A stretch of 64,000 nt of DNA from Candidatus Defluviilinea gracilis (GCA_016716235.1 JADJWS010000001.1:930001-994000); one strand, 5' to 3'. Counted from the stretch's first letter, positions 1 through 8,956 are shown. Notes: generated from the sequence alone by a model not told the origin. Numbers and translations: made by a program.

Positions 1-1
1 C

Positions 2-793
2 ATTGATTCGTGCCCGCAATCCACCAGCGGGTCGGTCAACCAGTACGGCATCGACTATTTCACGATCAACTGCGAGGGAGATCACATCTTGAAGTTCAGC
101 GGCTCGACCGTGGCAAAACTCCTACCCGCCGACGCGCACTCCGGCAAATACGCGTTCTGGTCGAACAAGGGCGACGAATCGGATATGACCCTCACGCGCG
201 AGTTTGATTTCACTAATGTCAGCGCGCCGATCACGTTCTCGTATTCGATGTGGTACGACCTCGAGACCGATTACGATTATCTCTTCGTTGAAGCCTCCAC
301 CGATGGGCAGACGTGGCAGATCCTCACCACGCCGTCCTGCACGAACGAAGACCCCTCCGGCAATTCGTACGGTTGCGGCTACAACGGTCAGACCGGCGAT
401 TGGCAGCAAGAGGATGTTGACCTTTCGCAGTTCGCCGGCAAGAAAGTGCAGATCCGATTCGAGTACATCACCGACGCGGCGGTCAACGGCGAAGGCTTCC
501 TGTTGGACGACGTTCGAGTGGACGCGGCAGGCTACACGTCCGATTTTGAAGCGGACGACGGCGGCTGGGTCGCCGAAGGATTCGCGCGTGTCGAAAACGT
601 TCTCCCGCAGACGTTCCGCCTGTCTCTCATCGTCAAAGGCGATACGACCACTGTGACTCAAATCCCGGTCAACGCCGACCAGACGGCTGAATTCCCGCTT
701 TCGCTGAAACCCGGCGAAGAGGCGATCCTCATCGTGACCGGCACGACGCGCTATACAAGACTCTCCGCGGCGTATCAGGTCGAAATCAAGTAA
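2..793 (+). CDS. C-terminal part of immune-inhibitor-A-like (peptidase M6 type) secreted protein, 5' truncated by window
   Basis: The reading frame is open from base 2 to the stop at 793, so the start lies before the window. The visible 263 residues form a beta-rich, Cys-containing module like the MAM/jelly-roll C-terminal domain of immune inhibitor A (InhA) metalloproteases. Diagnostic stretches are SYSMWYDLETDYDYLFVEAS, then GQTWQIL, then an FAGKKVQIRFEYITDAAVNG motif followed by GEGFLLDDVRVD. The M6 zinc site (HExxH) would be upstream and is not visible. A last segment of about 70 residues has few landmarks and ends without an anchor. The likely role is an extracellular protease or adhesive domain, inferred from the C-terminal module only. 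An alternative is another secreted protein that carries the same carbohydrate-binding-like module. Confidence 0.72.
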   Translation: MDSCPQSTSGSVNQYGIDYFTINCEGDHILKFSGSTVAKLLPADAHSGKYAFWSNKGDESDMTLTREFDFTNVSAPITFSYSMWYDLETDYDYLFVEASTDGQTWQILTTPSCTNEDPSGNSYGCGYNGQTGDWQQEDVDLSQFAGKKVQIRFEYITDAAVNGEGFLLDDVRVDAAGYTSDFEADDGGWVAEGFARVENVLPQTFRLSLIVKGDTTTVTQIPVNADQTAEFPLSLKPGEEAILIVTGTTRYTRLSAAYQVEIK

Positions 794-795
794 AA

Positions 796-917
796 GTAAA
801 CACGTAGACAAGTAGACACGTAAACAGAACTTACGCAGTTGGCGGGCAGTTGTACTGCCGCCGCCGCAGTGCAACTACGGCGCAACAGGTTCACGTAGAC
901 AAGTAGACACGTAAATA
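796..917. repeat. 8-nt quasi-tandem repeat (GTAGACAA type) interrupted by an 80-bp-family repeat
   Basis: Bases 796-826 and 893-917 consist of GTAGACAA/GTAAACAC units with a period of 8. The opposite-strand version (TGTTTACC units) occurs at 1363-1428, so the cupin gene is bracketed by inverted arms. Copies recur at 53484-53556 in front of valS. Function unknown. Confidence 0.75.
829..892 (+). repeat. 80-bp inverted-repeat element, copy A (right end lost)
   Basis: It starts ACTTACGCAGTTGGCGGGCA and matches copies at 6971-7050 (reverse orientation) and 8957-9036. The other copies end with the inverted complement AACTGCGTAAG. Here that right end is missing and 8-nt repeat sequence follows directly. 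MITE/REP-like; no coding capacity. Confidence 0.85.
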
Positions 918-959
918 CGGATACAAGAGGTTTACCTGCCTAACTTGAATGGAGAAACA

Positions 960-1283
960 ATGGCTACTGCTCCAAAATCTGAAATCCTTCACATGGCTGA
1001 TCTGGTCGCTTATAACGACGGTTCTGTGGTCAGCCGCCAGATCACCAAAGCGGATGCGGGTAACGTCACGTTGTTCGCTTTCGACAAAGAGCAAGAGTTG
1101 AGCGAACACACCGCGCCATACGACGCGCTCGCGCATGTGTTGGACGGCGAAACCGAGATCAAAATCTCGGGCAAGCCGTTCCACTTGAAAACGGGCGACG
1201 CGATCATCATGCCCGCCGGTGAACCTCATGCGGTGAAAGCGTTGACGCGCTTCAAGATGTTGTTGACGATGATTCGGAAGTAA
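960..1283 (+). CDS. Small cupin-domain protein
   Basis: A 107-residue single-domain cupin. It shows the two conserved cupin blocks: an EHTAPYDALAHVLDGETEI segment (residues about 40-60) and GDAIIMPAGEPHAVKA (about 80-95). The His in GEPHAV is the likely metal ligand of motif 2. Motif 1 keeps only one His, so metal binding may be partial. The ATG at 960 is preceded by GGAG with 5-nt spacing; an upstream in-frame codon would add five residues and has no ribosome site. It stands alone between repeat arrays. Small cupins of this kind are often annotated as stress or sensor proteins, but the substrate cannot be told from sequence. Confidence 0.85.
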   Translation: MATAPKSEILHMADLVAYNDGSVVSRQITKADAGNVTLFAFDKEQELSEHTAPYDALAHVLDGETEIKISGKPFHLKTGDAIIMPAGEPHAVKALTRFKMLLTMIRK

Positions 1284-1303
1284 AAGTACACAAGAGATAC
1301 GTA

Positions 1304-1346
1304 AACAGGCACACAGGAAAGAAGAATTTCCTTGTGTGCCTGTTTC
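1304..1346. terminator. Hairpin after the cupin gene
   Basis: The arm AAACAGGCACACAGGAAA at 1304-1321 pairs with 1328-1346, with one bulged base, and is followed by CCTTTTTAA. It is well placed to end cupin transcription and may also act on the convergent MFS transcript. Confidence 0.7.
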
Positions 1347-1362
1347 CTTTTTAATATCCACG

Positions 1363-1428
1363 TATCTTCTTGTTTACGTGTTTACCTGTCTACTTGTTTA
1401 CCTGTCTACGTATTTACCTGTTTACTCA
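1363..1428. repeat. 8-nt quasi-tandem repeat, TGTTTACC type
   Basis: About eight consecutive units such as TGTTTACG, TGTCTACT and TGTTTACC keep an exact 8-nt period with base changes in each unit. The array runs into the end of the MFS gene and encodes its last residues (SKQVNT). Confidence 0.8.
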
Positions 1429-2650
1429 TCACCCCGCTGCCCCTCATATACGATAACGCCATGAACAACGGCACGAGAGACAAGAACCCCGCGATGACCG
1501 CCATCATTGTGTAACTCGAAGCGTCGAAGATGAATCCGCTGGAGAGACTGATGATCGCCGAAGCAAGCCCGACGAGGAAATCGTTTGTGCCTTGCGCGCG
1601 CGAACGCTCCACCGGCGAGAGTTGATCGGAAAGCAACGTCGAGCCGCCAACGAAACAGAAATTCCATCCCAAGCCTAACAAAAATAACGAAATGCCCAAC
1701 GGCAACACATCCGGTGAGAGTGGGGCGGTGATGCAGGATAGCAAAAGAGTCAACGCGCCGATCAAGATCATCCTGCCGCGCCCGATCCTATCCAACAGCC
1801 AGCCTGAAATGATCGAAGGCGCGTACATGCCAAACGTGTGCGCCGAAATAACGGAGTAAATGTCGGCGCGGTTATGGTTATGGTCTTCCATGTGTAACGA
1901 GGTGATGACCATGATCGCCACCATCACCACCTGCCCCAGCATCATCGCAGTGACGGCGGTGATCGCCGCGGGTTGGCGCAGAGTCTCCAAAATGGGTCGC
2001 GCTTCACCGTGCGGAATCTCGGATGGATATTGCTTCGCCACTTCTTTGCCCACATCGCGCGGATCGGGGCGCAAGCCGATGAACACAAGAACGGCGGCGA
2101 TGGCGAACAAGATCAACGTGGTGGCATAGGCGCCGGCGAGTTCATCCATGCCAAGCGAAACGACGAACCCGCTCATCGGCACGGCGGAGACGCGCGCCAG
2201 GATCGTCCCGATCACGCCGCCCAGTACCACCATCGAGATCGCCCGTCCGCGCCGGTCCGGCGGGTTCACTTCCGCCGCGGCAAAGCGGCCTAACTGCACC
2301 GCCGAGTTGGTCGCGCCCATCATCATCAAACCGAGGATGACCAGCAGGAAGGAAGCATGTTGGATGGCGAACAACACCAGAACATTTCCCAGAATGCCGA
2401 TGAGCAAACCGGACACGATCCCGTTGCGCCGACCGATGCGATCCATGATGACGCCCCATGCCGAAGCCGATAACGCGCCGCTCAACAAATAGGCGGCGGT
2501 CGGCAGGGTTGCCCACGAACGGTCTGCGGCAAGTTTCGCGCCGAGGATGGGGTTGATCGCCGCCGCGGCGATGAATCCTGCCGACGCAAAACTTTGCGCG
2601 ATGAAGAGCGTGAAGGTGATCTTTGATGCAATGCGTTTAAAGTCTGTCAT
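1406..2650 (-). CDS. Major facilitator superfamily transporter
   Basis: A 414-residue protein with about 12 hydrophobic segments and the MFS loop 2-3 signature GVIMDRIGRRNGIVSG (residues about 65-80), repeated in the second half as WLLDRIGRGRM. This identifies an inner-membrane secondary transporter, probably an efflux permease of the DHA type. The substrate cannot be assigned. The C-terminal residues SKQVNT come from the 8-nt repeat array, so the natural stop has probably been replaced by repeat-derived codons. It is divergent from the acetyltransferase at 2783 across a gap of about 130 bp. Confidence 0.88.
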   Translation of the reverse strand: MTDFKRIASKITFTLFIAQSFASAGFIAAAAINPILGAKLAADRSWATLPTAAYLLSGALSASAWGVIMDRIGRRNGIVSGLLIGILGNVLVLFAIQHASFLLVILGLMMMGATNSAVQLGRFAAAEVNPPDRRGRAISMVVLGGVIGTILARVSAVPMSGFVVSLGMDELAGAYATTLILFAIAAVLVFIGLRPDPRDVGKEVAKQYPSEIPHGEARPILETLRQPAAITAVTAMMLGQVVMVAIMVITSLHMEDHNHNRADIYSVISAHTFGMYAPSIISGWLLDRIGRGRMILIGALTLLLSCITAPLSPDVLPLGISLFLLGLGWNFCFVGGSTLLSDQLSPVERSRAQGTNDFLVGLASAIISLSSGFIFDASSYTMMAVIAGFLSLVPLFMALSYMRGSGVMSKQVNT

Positions 2651-2769
2651 GAAATTGTCCTCTTTGAACTTTGCGCTCGATGGCTCTCATGCCGTCGAAA
2701 ACGGCTAAGCCCCGTAGTCTGTCATGAAATTGACCACATTGGACTGGCGGATTATACATGGGATGCGGG

Positions 2770-2775
2770 TAAAAT
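2770..2775 (+). promoter_or_regulatory. -10 box just upstream of an ATG (predicted leaderless start)
   Basis: TAAAAT lies 7 bases before the ATG at 2783 and no Shine-Dalgarno sequence separates them. A transcription start near 2782 would give a leaderless mRNA. The same arrangement recurs at 15909, 19546, 27187 and 44094. Confidence 0.45.
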
Positions 2776-2782
2776 TTATCGC

Positions 2783-3619
2783 ATGGATTTCGACCTCCAG
2801 CCCGCTTCAGACCTGCCTCTGCCTGATCTCCTCCAGACGCTGAATCGCGGCTTTGAAGAATACCCTGTTCCCATCCATCTCAGCCTGTCGCAGTTCATCG
2901 ACATGGTCCGCAAAGACAGCATCGACCTGACCGCCAGCCGCGTTCTGTTCGCGGACAACAAACCGCAAGGCGTGGCGTTAATCGCGCGGCGCGGCTGGAC
3001 GAGCCGGCTCGCGGCGATGGGCATTGTCATCGAATCGCGCAACAGAGGCGCCGGCTCATGGCTCATGGAAAAATTGATCCGCGAAGCGCGCGAACGCGGC
3101 GACCACGAAATGACGCTTGAGGTGATCGAGCAAAACGATCCGGCCGTCCATCTCTACGAAAAATTTGGGTTTCAGATCATAAGACGCTTGATCGGTTTGA
3201 TCCGGCGCGAGGCGGTGGAACTCGAAGACGCCGCGCTGCGGGAGATTGACGTTCGTGATGCGGGAGCCTTGATCTCGCAATTTGGTCTGCCCAACCTGCC
3301 GTGGCAACTCTCCGGCGAGACCATCGCCCAGATCACTCCGCCCGCGCGCGCATTCCATCATGGATCCGCTTTCATTGTGCTTTCAAACCCGGATGCTAAT
3401 CACGTGGTGATCTGGTCCGTGCTGGTGAAACCCGAGGCGCGCGGAAACCGTCATGGCTCTCTTCTGTTGAAACAGGTGATTGCCAATCACCCAGGCAAGA
3501 CCTGGCATGTGCCGGCGATCTGCCCGGAGGAACTAGCGGTAGTGTTCGAGCGCGCCTGCTTCGAGCGCGAGACCCTCTCGCAATGGCAGATGCGCCTCCC
3601 GTTGGGCGCCTCCACCTGA
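2783..3619 (+). CDS. Tandem GNAT-domain N-acetyltransferase
   Basis: A 278-residue protein with two GNAT folds. The first (residues about 1-150) has the acetyl-CoA loop in MGIVIESRNRGAGSWLMEKL followed by the NDPAVHLYEKFGF motif typical of amino-acid or polyamine acetyltransferases. The second (about 150-270) keeps a weaker loop, VKPEARGNRHGSLLLKQV, and probably has a structural role. The acceptor substrate is unknown. The start codon at 2783 is the only good ATG and sits immediately after a TAAAAT box. The gene stands alone, with the sensor kinase following after about 80 bp. Confidence 0.85.
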   Translation: MDFDLQPASDLPLPDLLQTLNRGFEEYPVPIHLSLSQFIDMVRKDSIDLTASRVLFADNKPQGVALIARRGWTSRLAAMGIVIESRNRGAGSWLMEKLIREARERGDHEMTLEVIEQNDPAVHLYEKFGFQIIRRLIGLIRREAVELEDAALREIDVRDAGALISQFGLPNLPWQLSGETIAQITPPARAFHHGSAFIVLSNPDANHVVIWSVLVKPEARGNRHGSLLLKQVIANHPGKTWHVPAICPEELAVVFERACFERETLSQWQMRLPLGAST

Positions 3620-3700
3620 GAAAATTGTAAAGCGCCGAATCAAGTTGGGCGGCGGGTGAAGCGATATACTTTCCCCCAGCCTACGGCGATCCTATTTCAT

Positions 3701-6700
3701 ATGCCAACATCCGCGAAACGTAAAACGATCGGTGTCTTCGTCTCCCAAGTCGGCCGCGCCTGGGGGGCGGAATTCCTCGCGGGTATCGCGGACGCCGGCG
3801 AAGAAAATGATGTCAATATTTTGTATTTCGTTGGCGGCACGCTCAAGTTATTCGTCCAGCCCAAACCCTCATTCGGATTTTACGATCTTGCCCATACCGA
3901 ACAATTGGATGGCTTGATCGTGACCGCGGATACCGCGTTCGGCGTAAGCGCGGAAGACTTGAAAATTTTCCGAGAGATGTTCGGGGAATTGCCGCTTGTC
4001 ACGCAATCGGTCAGTCTGGACAACGCCTCCATGTTCATCCCCGATAATACGGAAGGGATGCGTTCGCTGGTGCGCCACCTGGTCGAGGAACACGGGTACA
4101 AACGTATCGCTTTCCTGCGCGGCATCCGCGGGCAGATCGACGCGGAACAACGTTTCGAGGCGTACAAGGAAGAACTCAAAGCGCGCGGCATCCGCTTCGA
4201 CGAACGCCTGGTGGTGGACGGCGATTACTCCACCGACGGCGGGCGCGAGGGGATTCAGGTCTTGCTCGATGAGCGTAAAGCCCAATTCGAAGCGCTGGTA
4301 GCGGCAAACGACCGCATGGCATTCGGCGCGCTCGAAATTTTGCAACAACGCGGAATCCGCGTGCCCGATGAGATCGCTGTGGCTGGCTTCGACGACCTGC
4401 GCGAGGCGCAAAGCACCGGGGTTTCACTGACTACCGTGCGGCAATCGTTTTATACGGCGGGCAGGCAGGCATTCGAAGCGTTGATCAATCGTATCGACGG
4501 CAACACCATCCAGAAAGTAACGGTCACCCCAACCCAATTGCTGATCCGCTGGTCGTGCGGATGTCTTCCGGAAAACGTTAAACAGGCGGCGGTCGCTCCG
4601 CGCGAAGTGGCAAAGACGGGACGGCTGGAAAACAAACGCGAAGCCGCCCTGCGAGCCTTGTTGACTTCCGCCGGCGTCGCGGAAAACGATGCGTCGCACG
4701 CATCATTCCGCGATTCGCTCAGCCTCGCCTGGGATGCCCTCCTCTCCGCCTTGCGCGAGAATACCAACGGGGATGATTTCCTCAAAGCCATCAACGCCAT
4801 GGTGGAGTTGATGGAAAAGCGCGATCTTCCCGCAAATATCTGGCACGGCGTGATCTCCGTGATGAGGCGGTACGCGCTGGGCGGCATCAAAGAACATAAC
4901 ACCATGTTACTCGCCGAGAATATGTTCCAGCAGGCGCGCCTGCTCGTGGGCGAACTTTCACAGCGCGCGCAAGCCTACCGCCGCTTGATGCTCGAACAAC
5001 AGGAGCACATTCTACAGGGCTTCAGTTTTTCGATGGCGCCGGTCATGTCCATGGATCGGCTGGGGGCGGCAATCGAGGAACGCTTTCCCGAAATGGGCAT
5101 CGAACGCTGGTACGTGATGTTCTTCAGCGATTCAACCACTGCGCCGCACCTGGCTTCCTCCGCCCCGCCTGAAAATTACAATTTGCTTTTCCAATATGAA
5201 GGCGCAAAGTTCGAGGTGCCCTCCCAGCGCACCTTTGTGGGCACCGGTCAACTGGTGCCGCGCGGAAAAACCCCGCAAGGACGGCGCTACACAGCGGTCA
5301 TCATGCCGCTTTCGCTGGCGCGGAACCGCTTCGGGTTCATGTGGGCAGAGATGGGTCCGCGCGATTGGGAAGTGTACGTTCGCGTGCGCAATCTCGTCAG
5401 CAGCGCGCTCTTGCGCGTGATGCTCGCGCAACAAAAGGAACAGGCGCAACACGAGGTGGAACGCCTGCTCAAAGAATCAAAGGACCGCGCCGTCGAACTG
5501 TCCATCGCCAAAGAATGGTCCGAACAGACCGCCGCCGAGAACGCGAAACTGTACTCCAGCGAACAAGCCCGGCGTCGCGGAGCCGAAGCGCTGACGAAAG
5601 CCATGCGACAGATCTCCTCGCTGGGCAAAGTAGACGAGGTGCCGGCGCAGATCGTGGAGCAGTTATCCAACATAGTGCCGCATGACCGTTGCGCGTTGTT
5701 CCTCGAGGCGGTGAACGGCATGGAACTTGTCGCGCATCGCGGCTTTCCTCAAAACGCGCCCATCGATGAATTGAATTACAACATCAACGGCACGAACATC
5801 CTGCACTTCGTTGCCAAACAAACCGACCCGATGCTGGTCAACGATATTCAACAAACGCGCGGCTGGGGGCAATCGGAATGGCTCCCGCCCGACCGCTCGG
5901 TGCTCAGCGTGCCCCTGCAATCGAAAAAGAAATTCGTCGGCATGTTGACGCTGACGCGCGCTGAACCGTCCGCGTTCAACCCCGACGACGTTCTGCTTGC
6001 CAGCACCTTTGCCCTACAAGCCTCCATCGCCCTGGAAAACGCCAAACTCTTCGATGAGGTGACGCGCTTCAACGAAATGATGGAGCGCATGGTGGAATTG
6101 CGCGTGAACGAGCTGGGTGTGGCGCACGATACGCTCAAAAAACTCGACAAGAACAAAAGCGATTTCATCAACGTTGCCGCGCATGAACTGCGCACGCCGC
6201 TTACGGTTATCAAAGGCTACATGGGCATGGTCAAAGCCTCGTCCGCCGTAAAAACCAGCGCCGAACTCTCTCAAGCCGTAGACGGAGTGCTGCAAGGGAG
6301 CGAACGACTCCACCAGGTGGTTAACAGCATGTTGGACGTGGCGCGGTTGGAGAACCAAGTGTTGAATCCTCACCTCGATGAAACGTCGCTCGGCCCCATC
6401 ATGCGACTCGTCCAAAAGGATTACTCCGCCGACCTGCAAACGCGTCAACTCACATTGGAGCTTGATCCGTCCATCTCAGCCGTTCCCCCGCTTATGGCAG
6501 ACAGCGAACTCCTGCAAAAAGCGCTGGACAACGTGATCGTCAACGCCATCAAGTTCACTCCCGACGGTGGCACCATCACCGTCAGCGCGAAGGTGACCCA
6601 CGCCGAGGGCGCCGGGGAGGTGTGCGAGATCCGCGTCCACGATACCGGCATCGGCATCGACCCCGCCGATCACAAGATGGTGTTCGAGAAACTTTATCAA

Positions 6701-6895
6701 CTCGGCGATGTGGAGTTGCACTCCTCGGGCCGCACTAAATTCAAAGGCGGCGGACCCGGCTTGGGTCTCGCCATCGCGGCGGGCATCGTCAAAGCGCATC
6801 ATGGGAAAATTTGGGTGGAAAGCCCCGGTCACGATGAAGAAAAATTGCCGGGTAGCGCGTTCTTTGTGCAAATTCCCCTGGCAAAGACAAGATAG
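3701..6895 (+). CDS. LacI-type ligand-binding domain fused to GAF and histidine kinase
   Basis: About 1064 residues from the ATG at 3701; a GTG at 3656 would add 15. Residues about 5-290 form a LacI/GalR periplasmic-binding-protein-like domain (KTIGVFVSQVGRAWG at the start, VPDEIAVAGFDDLREAQ near its end) but without the N-terminal DNA-binding helices. A helical region and coiled coil follow, then a GAF domain (about 645-780), a HisKA domain with phospho-acceptor His828 in AAHELRTPLTVIKGY, and an HATPase domain with N-box NVIVNAIKFTPDGG, then DTGIGI and GGGPGLGLAIA. There are no membrane segments or signal peptide, so it should sense a cytoplasmic sugar-like ligand. No response regulator is adjacent; the partner is unknown. 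Confidence 0.9.
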   Translation: MPTSAKRKTIGVFVSQVGRAWGAEFLAGIADAGEENDVNILYFVGGTLKLFVQPKPSFGFYDLAHTEQLDGLIVTADTAFGVSAEDLKIFREMFGELPLVTQSVSLDNASMFIPDNTEGMRSLVRHLVEEHGYKRIAFLRGIRGQIDAEQRFEAYKEELKARGIRFDERLVVDGDYSTDGGREGIQVLLDERKAQFEALVAANDRMAFGALEILQQRGIRVPDEIAVAGFDDLREAQSTGVSLTTVRQSFYTAGRQAFEALINRIDGNTIQKVTVTPTQLLIRWSCGCLPENVKQAAVAPREVAKTGRLENKREAALRALLTSAGVAENDASHASFRDSLSLAWDALLSALRENTNGDDFLKAINAMVELMEKRDLPANIWHGVISVMRRYALGGIKEHNTMLLAENMFQQARLLVGELSQRAQAYRRLMLEQQEHILQGFSFSMAPVMSMDRLGAAIEERFPEMGIERWYVMFFSDSTTAPHLASSAPPENYNLLFQYEGAKFEVPSQRTFVGTGQLVPRGKTPQGRRYTAVIMPLSLARNRFGFMWAEMGPRDWEVYVRVRNLVSSALLRVMLAQQKEQAQHEVERLLKESKDRAVELSIAKEWSEQTAAENAKLYSSEQARRRGAEALTKAMRQISSLGKVDEVPAQIVEQLSNIVPHDRCALFLEAVNGMELVAHRGFPQNAPIDELNYNINGTNILHFVAKQTDPMLVNDIQQTRGWGQSEWLPPDRSVLSVPLQSKKKFVGMLTLTRAEPSAFNPDDVLLASTFALQASIALENAKLFDEVTRFNEMMERMVELRVNELGVAHDTLKKLDKNKSDFINVAAHELRTPLTVIKGYMGMVKASSAVKTSAELSQAVDGVLQGSERLHQVVNSMLDVARLENQVLNPHLDETSLGPIMRLVQKDYSADLQTRQLTLELDPSISAVPPLMADSELLQKALDNVIVNAIKFTPDGGTITVSAKVTHAEGAGEVCEIRVHDTGIGIDPADHKMVFEKLYQLGDVELHSSGRTKFKGGGPGLGLAIAAGIVKAHHGKIWVESPGHDEEKLPGSAFFVQIPLAKTR

Positions 6896-6921
6896 CCGCA
6901 ACACATACTACACCGCGCAAA

Positions 6922-6950
6922 AGCCTCCGAGTTTCATACCCTCGGAGGCT
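6922..6950. terminator. Terminator hairpin after the sensor kinase
   Basis: AGCCTCCGAG and CTCGGAGGCT form a perfect 10-bp stem with a 9-base loop, 26 bases past the stop. The arm belongs to the CTCCGAG hairpin family also seen at 12216, 16467, 17852 and 47267. Confidence 0.75.
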
Positions 6951-6970
6951 TCTCTTCAACAATTTTCTTA

Positions 6971-7050
6971 GGACATACGCAGTTGAACCTGTTGCGCCGT
7001 AGTTGCACTGCGGCGGCGGCAGTACAACTGCCCGCCAACTGCGTAAGTCC
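6971..7050 (-). repeat. 80-bp inverted-repeat element, copy B
   Basis: Full-length copy in reverse orientation to copies A and C, ending with AACTGCGTAAGTCC. The inner part carries GTTGCGCCGTAGTTGCACTG. It lies between the kinase terminator and the end of lpdA. Confidence 0.88.
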
Positions 7051-7073
7051 CGATTCTCTATCTTTCTACTCTC

Positions 7074-8474
7074 TTAAATATGTATCGGACTTCCCTCCGC
7101 GCCGTGCGCGGCTTCCATCAGCGCTTCGCTTAACGAAGGGTGGGCGTGGACGTTACGCGCGATCTCGCGCGGCGTCAACTCCATCAGGTGGGCGAGCGTG
7201 AGTTCGGGGAGTAACTCGGTCACTTCGGGACCGATCATGTGCGCGCCTAAAATTTCGCCGTATTTTTCATCTACAACGATCTTCACCCAGCCAGCGTAGT
7301 CGCCGAGTCCCAACGCTTTGCCGTTCGCTTGAAACGGAAACCGCCCGATCTTGATATTGTAGCCGCGTTCTTTTGCCTGCGCTTCGGTGAGTCCGAACGA
7401 GGCGACCTGTGGATGACAATAAGTGGCGCGCGGCATCATTTCATAATCGAGCGTGGTCGTTTCAGCGCCGGCGATATTTTCGGCGCAGATGATTCCCATC
7501 GCCGAACCGACGTGCGCCAGCATGAGTTTGCCGGTCACATCGCCGATCGCCCAAATGCCCGGCACATTCGTTTGCATCTTTTCATTGACTTCGACAAAGC
7601 CGCGCTCGCTGATCTTGACGTTTATATCTTCAAGCCCGAATCCCTTGGAATTGGGGCGGAACCCGATCGCCGCCAAAGCCTGATCCGCTTCGAGAATAGT
7701 TTCCTTACCCTCCGCGCTGACTTTTACTTTCACGCCCGCTTTCGTCGCCTCCACCGATTCGACTTTATGCCCAACGAGGCACTTAATGCCGCGCTTCTCG
7801 AATTCCTTTTTCAATTCTTTCGAGACTTCCTCATCTTCGAGCGGAACGAGGCGCGGCAACATTTCCACGATTGTGACTTCCACGCCGTACGCGCTCCACA
7901 CGGTTGCAAATTCAACGCCGATCGCGCCCGACCCGATGATGACCACCGACTTGGGAAGTTTCTCTTGCAAGATGGCTTCCTTATAGGTGACGACCTTCTC
8001 GCCGTCCACTTTCCACACAGGAGGGACAGCCGCGCTCGCGCCGGTGGCAACGATGATGTTCTTTGCCTTCAACTCCGTTATTTTTTTGTCGGCATCGGTC
8101 ACAGCCAATGTATCTTTTGATTTGATCTTTGCTTCCCCCATAAAAACGGTAATGGCGTTCTTTCGCATCAGAAAGCCAACGCCCTTCACAAGACGGTCGG
8201 AATTCGAACGCGAGCGTTTGAGAGCCACGCCGTAATCGAGTTTCAAATTATCGAAGGAGAAGCCGAAATCCTTGCCGCGTTCGCGCAGGGTATGCGCCAC
8301 TTCCGCATTCTTCAACAATGACTTGGACGGGATGCAACCGACATTCAAACACACGCCGCCAAGCCACTGCTTATCTACAATTGCAACCTTCTGCTTAAGT
8401 TGCGCGGCGCGAATGGCGGCAACGTATCCCGCCGGCCCCGCGCCGATGACGATCACATCGAAATTTTCTGCCAT
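7074..8474 (-). CDS. lpdA: Dihydrolipoyl dehydrogenase
   Basis: 466 residues, the usual length for the E3 flavoprotein of 2-oxoacid dehydrogenase and glycine cleavage complexes. The FAD site IGAGPAGYVAA is at residues 10-20 and the redox disulfide lies in GGVCLNVGCIPSKS (about 39-52). The NAD site is IGSGAIGVEFATVW (about 180). A second FAD motif is WAIGDVTG, and the catalytic His-Glu pair is in HAHPSLSEALMEAA near the C-terminus. It oxidises dihydrolipoyl groups with NAD+. No E1 or E2 genes lie nearby, so this copy is free-standing; it could serve the glycine cleavage system suggested by the GcvT proteins elsewhere in the window. Confidence 0.95.
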   Translation of the reverse strand: MAENFDVIVIGAGPAGYVAAIRAAQLKQKVAIVDKQWLGGVCLNVGCIPSKSLLKNAEVAHTLRERGKDFGFSFDNLKLDYGVALKRSRSNSDRLVKGVGFLMRKNAITVFMGEAKIKSKDTLAVTDADKKITELKAKNIIVATGASAAVPPVWKVDGEKVVTYKEAILQEKLPKSVVIIGSGAIGVEFATVWSAYGVEVTIVEMLPRLVPLEDEEVSKELKKEFEKRGIKCLVGHKVESVEATKAGVKVKVSAEGKETILEADQALAAIGFRPNSKGFGLEDINVKISERGFVEVNEKMQTNVPGIWAIGDVTGKLMLAHVGSAMGIICAENIAGAETTTLDYEMMPRATYCHPQVASFGLTEAQAKERGYNIKIGRFPFQANGKALGLGDYAGWVKIVVDEKYGEILGAHMIGPEVTELLPELTLAHLMELTPREIARNVHAHPSLSEALMEAAHGAEGSPIHI

Positions 8475-8525
8475 AGAAATCTCCTAATATATGTCATTGT
8501 GAGTCGAAGCAGTCAAAATATTAAG

Positions 8526-8608
8526 CTGATGTTACGCGCTGTCCCGAAGGTTGAGTAAAAACCGACCTTGATTCACGAAAACTTTCGGGACATTCTGCGT
8601 AAGGCGAA
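8526..8608. repeat. Inverted-repeat element with CTGATGTTACGC end
   Basis: It begins CTGATGTTACGC, the same left end as the 120-bp element at 48491 and a degenerate one at 26773. Inside, TGTCCCGAAGGTT pairs with AACTTTCGGGACA, and the right side ends TTCTGCGTAAGG. A related right end closes the repeat at 59317-59395. Confidence 0.65.
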
Positions 8609-8732
8609 TATTAAAGACACAAGCGCGTCACAACGACATTGTTTTCGACTATTTTACTATTAATCAAGGTAAGAGGCTTTTTATTCTGATCTCGCTACCG
8701 TACATTGGCGCCGCCGAGCCCACAGACTTAAA

Positions 8733-8769
8733 CTGAAAGAGCCGGGGGCTCCAAGCCCGGCTCTTTCAG
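8733..8769. repeat. Strong 14-bp hairpin
   Basis: CTGAAAGAGCCGGG (8733-8746) pairs perfectly with 8756-8769 across a 9-base loop. No gene ends nearby on either strand, so a terminator role is unproven. It may be a remnant or an unannotated RNA. Confidence 0.6.
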
Positions 8770-8956
8770 TATCAAAAGGAGGAGAAGAGAACCTAACTGT
8801 ATCATCAGCCTGTAAACTATGCTTGGCGTCTGCCCTACGTCACCCAAACGATTTCACGACGATTTGAATGAGCCTTTTCTCATCGGAGTCGTGAGTTCGT
8901 TCCATACTGTTCTATGCGACATTTGTGAATACGGGGGTGGCTAAAATAATGGGTCA

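Noticed and set aside
122..874. 250-codon open frame on the minus strand opposite the InhA-like C-terminus
   Set aside because: Its composition is that of an antisense frame and the plus-strand frame has recognisable protein motifs.
1363..1428. CRISPR-like regularity of the TGTTTACC units
   Set aside because: The period is 8 nt without spacers, and no cas genes are present. It is a degenerate tandem repeat.
3656..3700. GTG at 3656 as start of the LacI-kinase
   Set aside because: The added 15 residues contain no family motif, and the ATG at 3701 gives the expected basic start before the first strand.
8733..8769. Terminator for an unseen gene
   Set aside because: No open frame or RNA structure ends beside it on either strand, so it is listed only as a hairpin.
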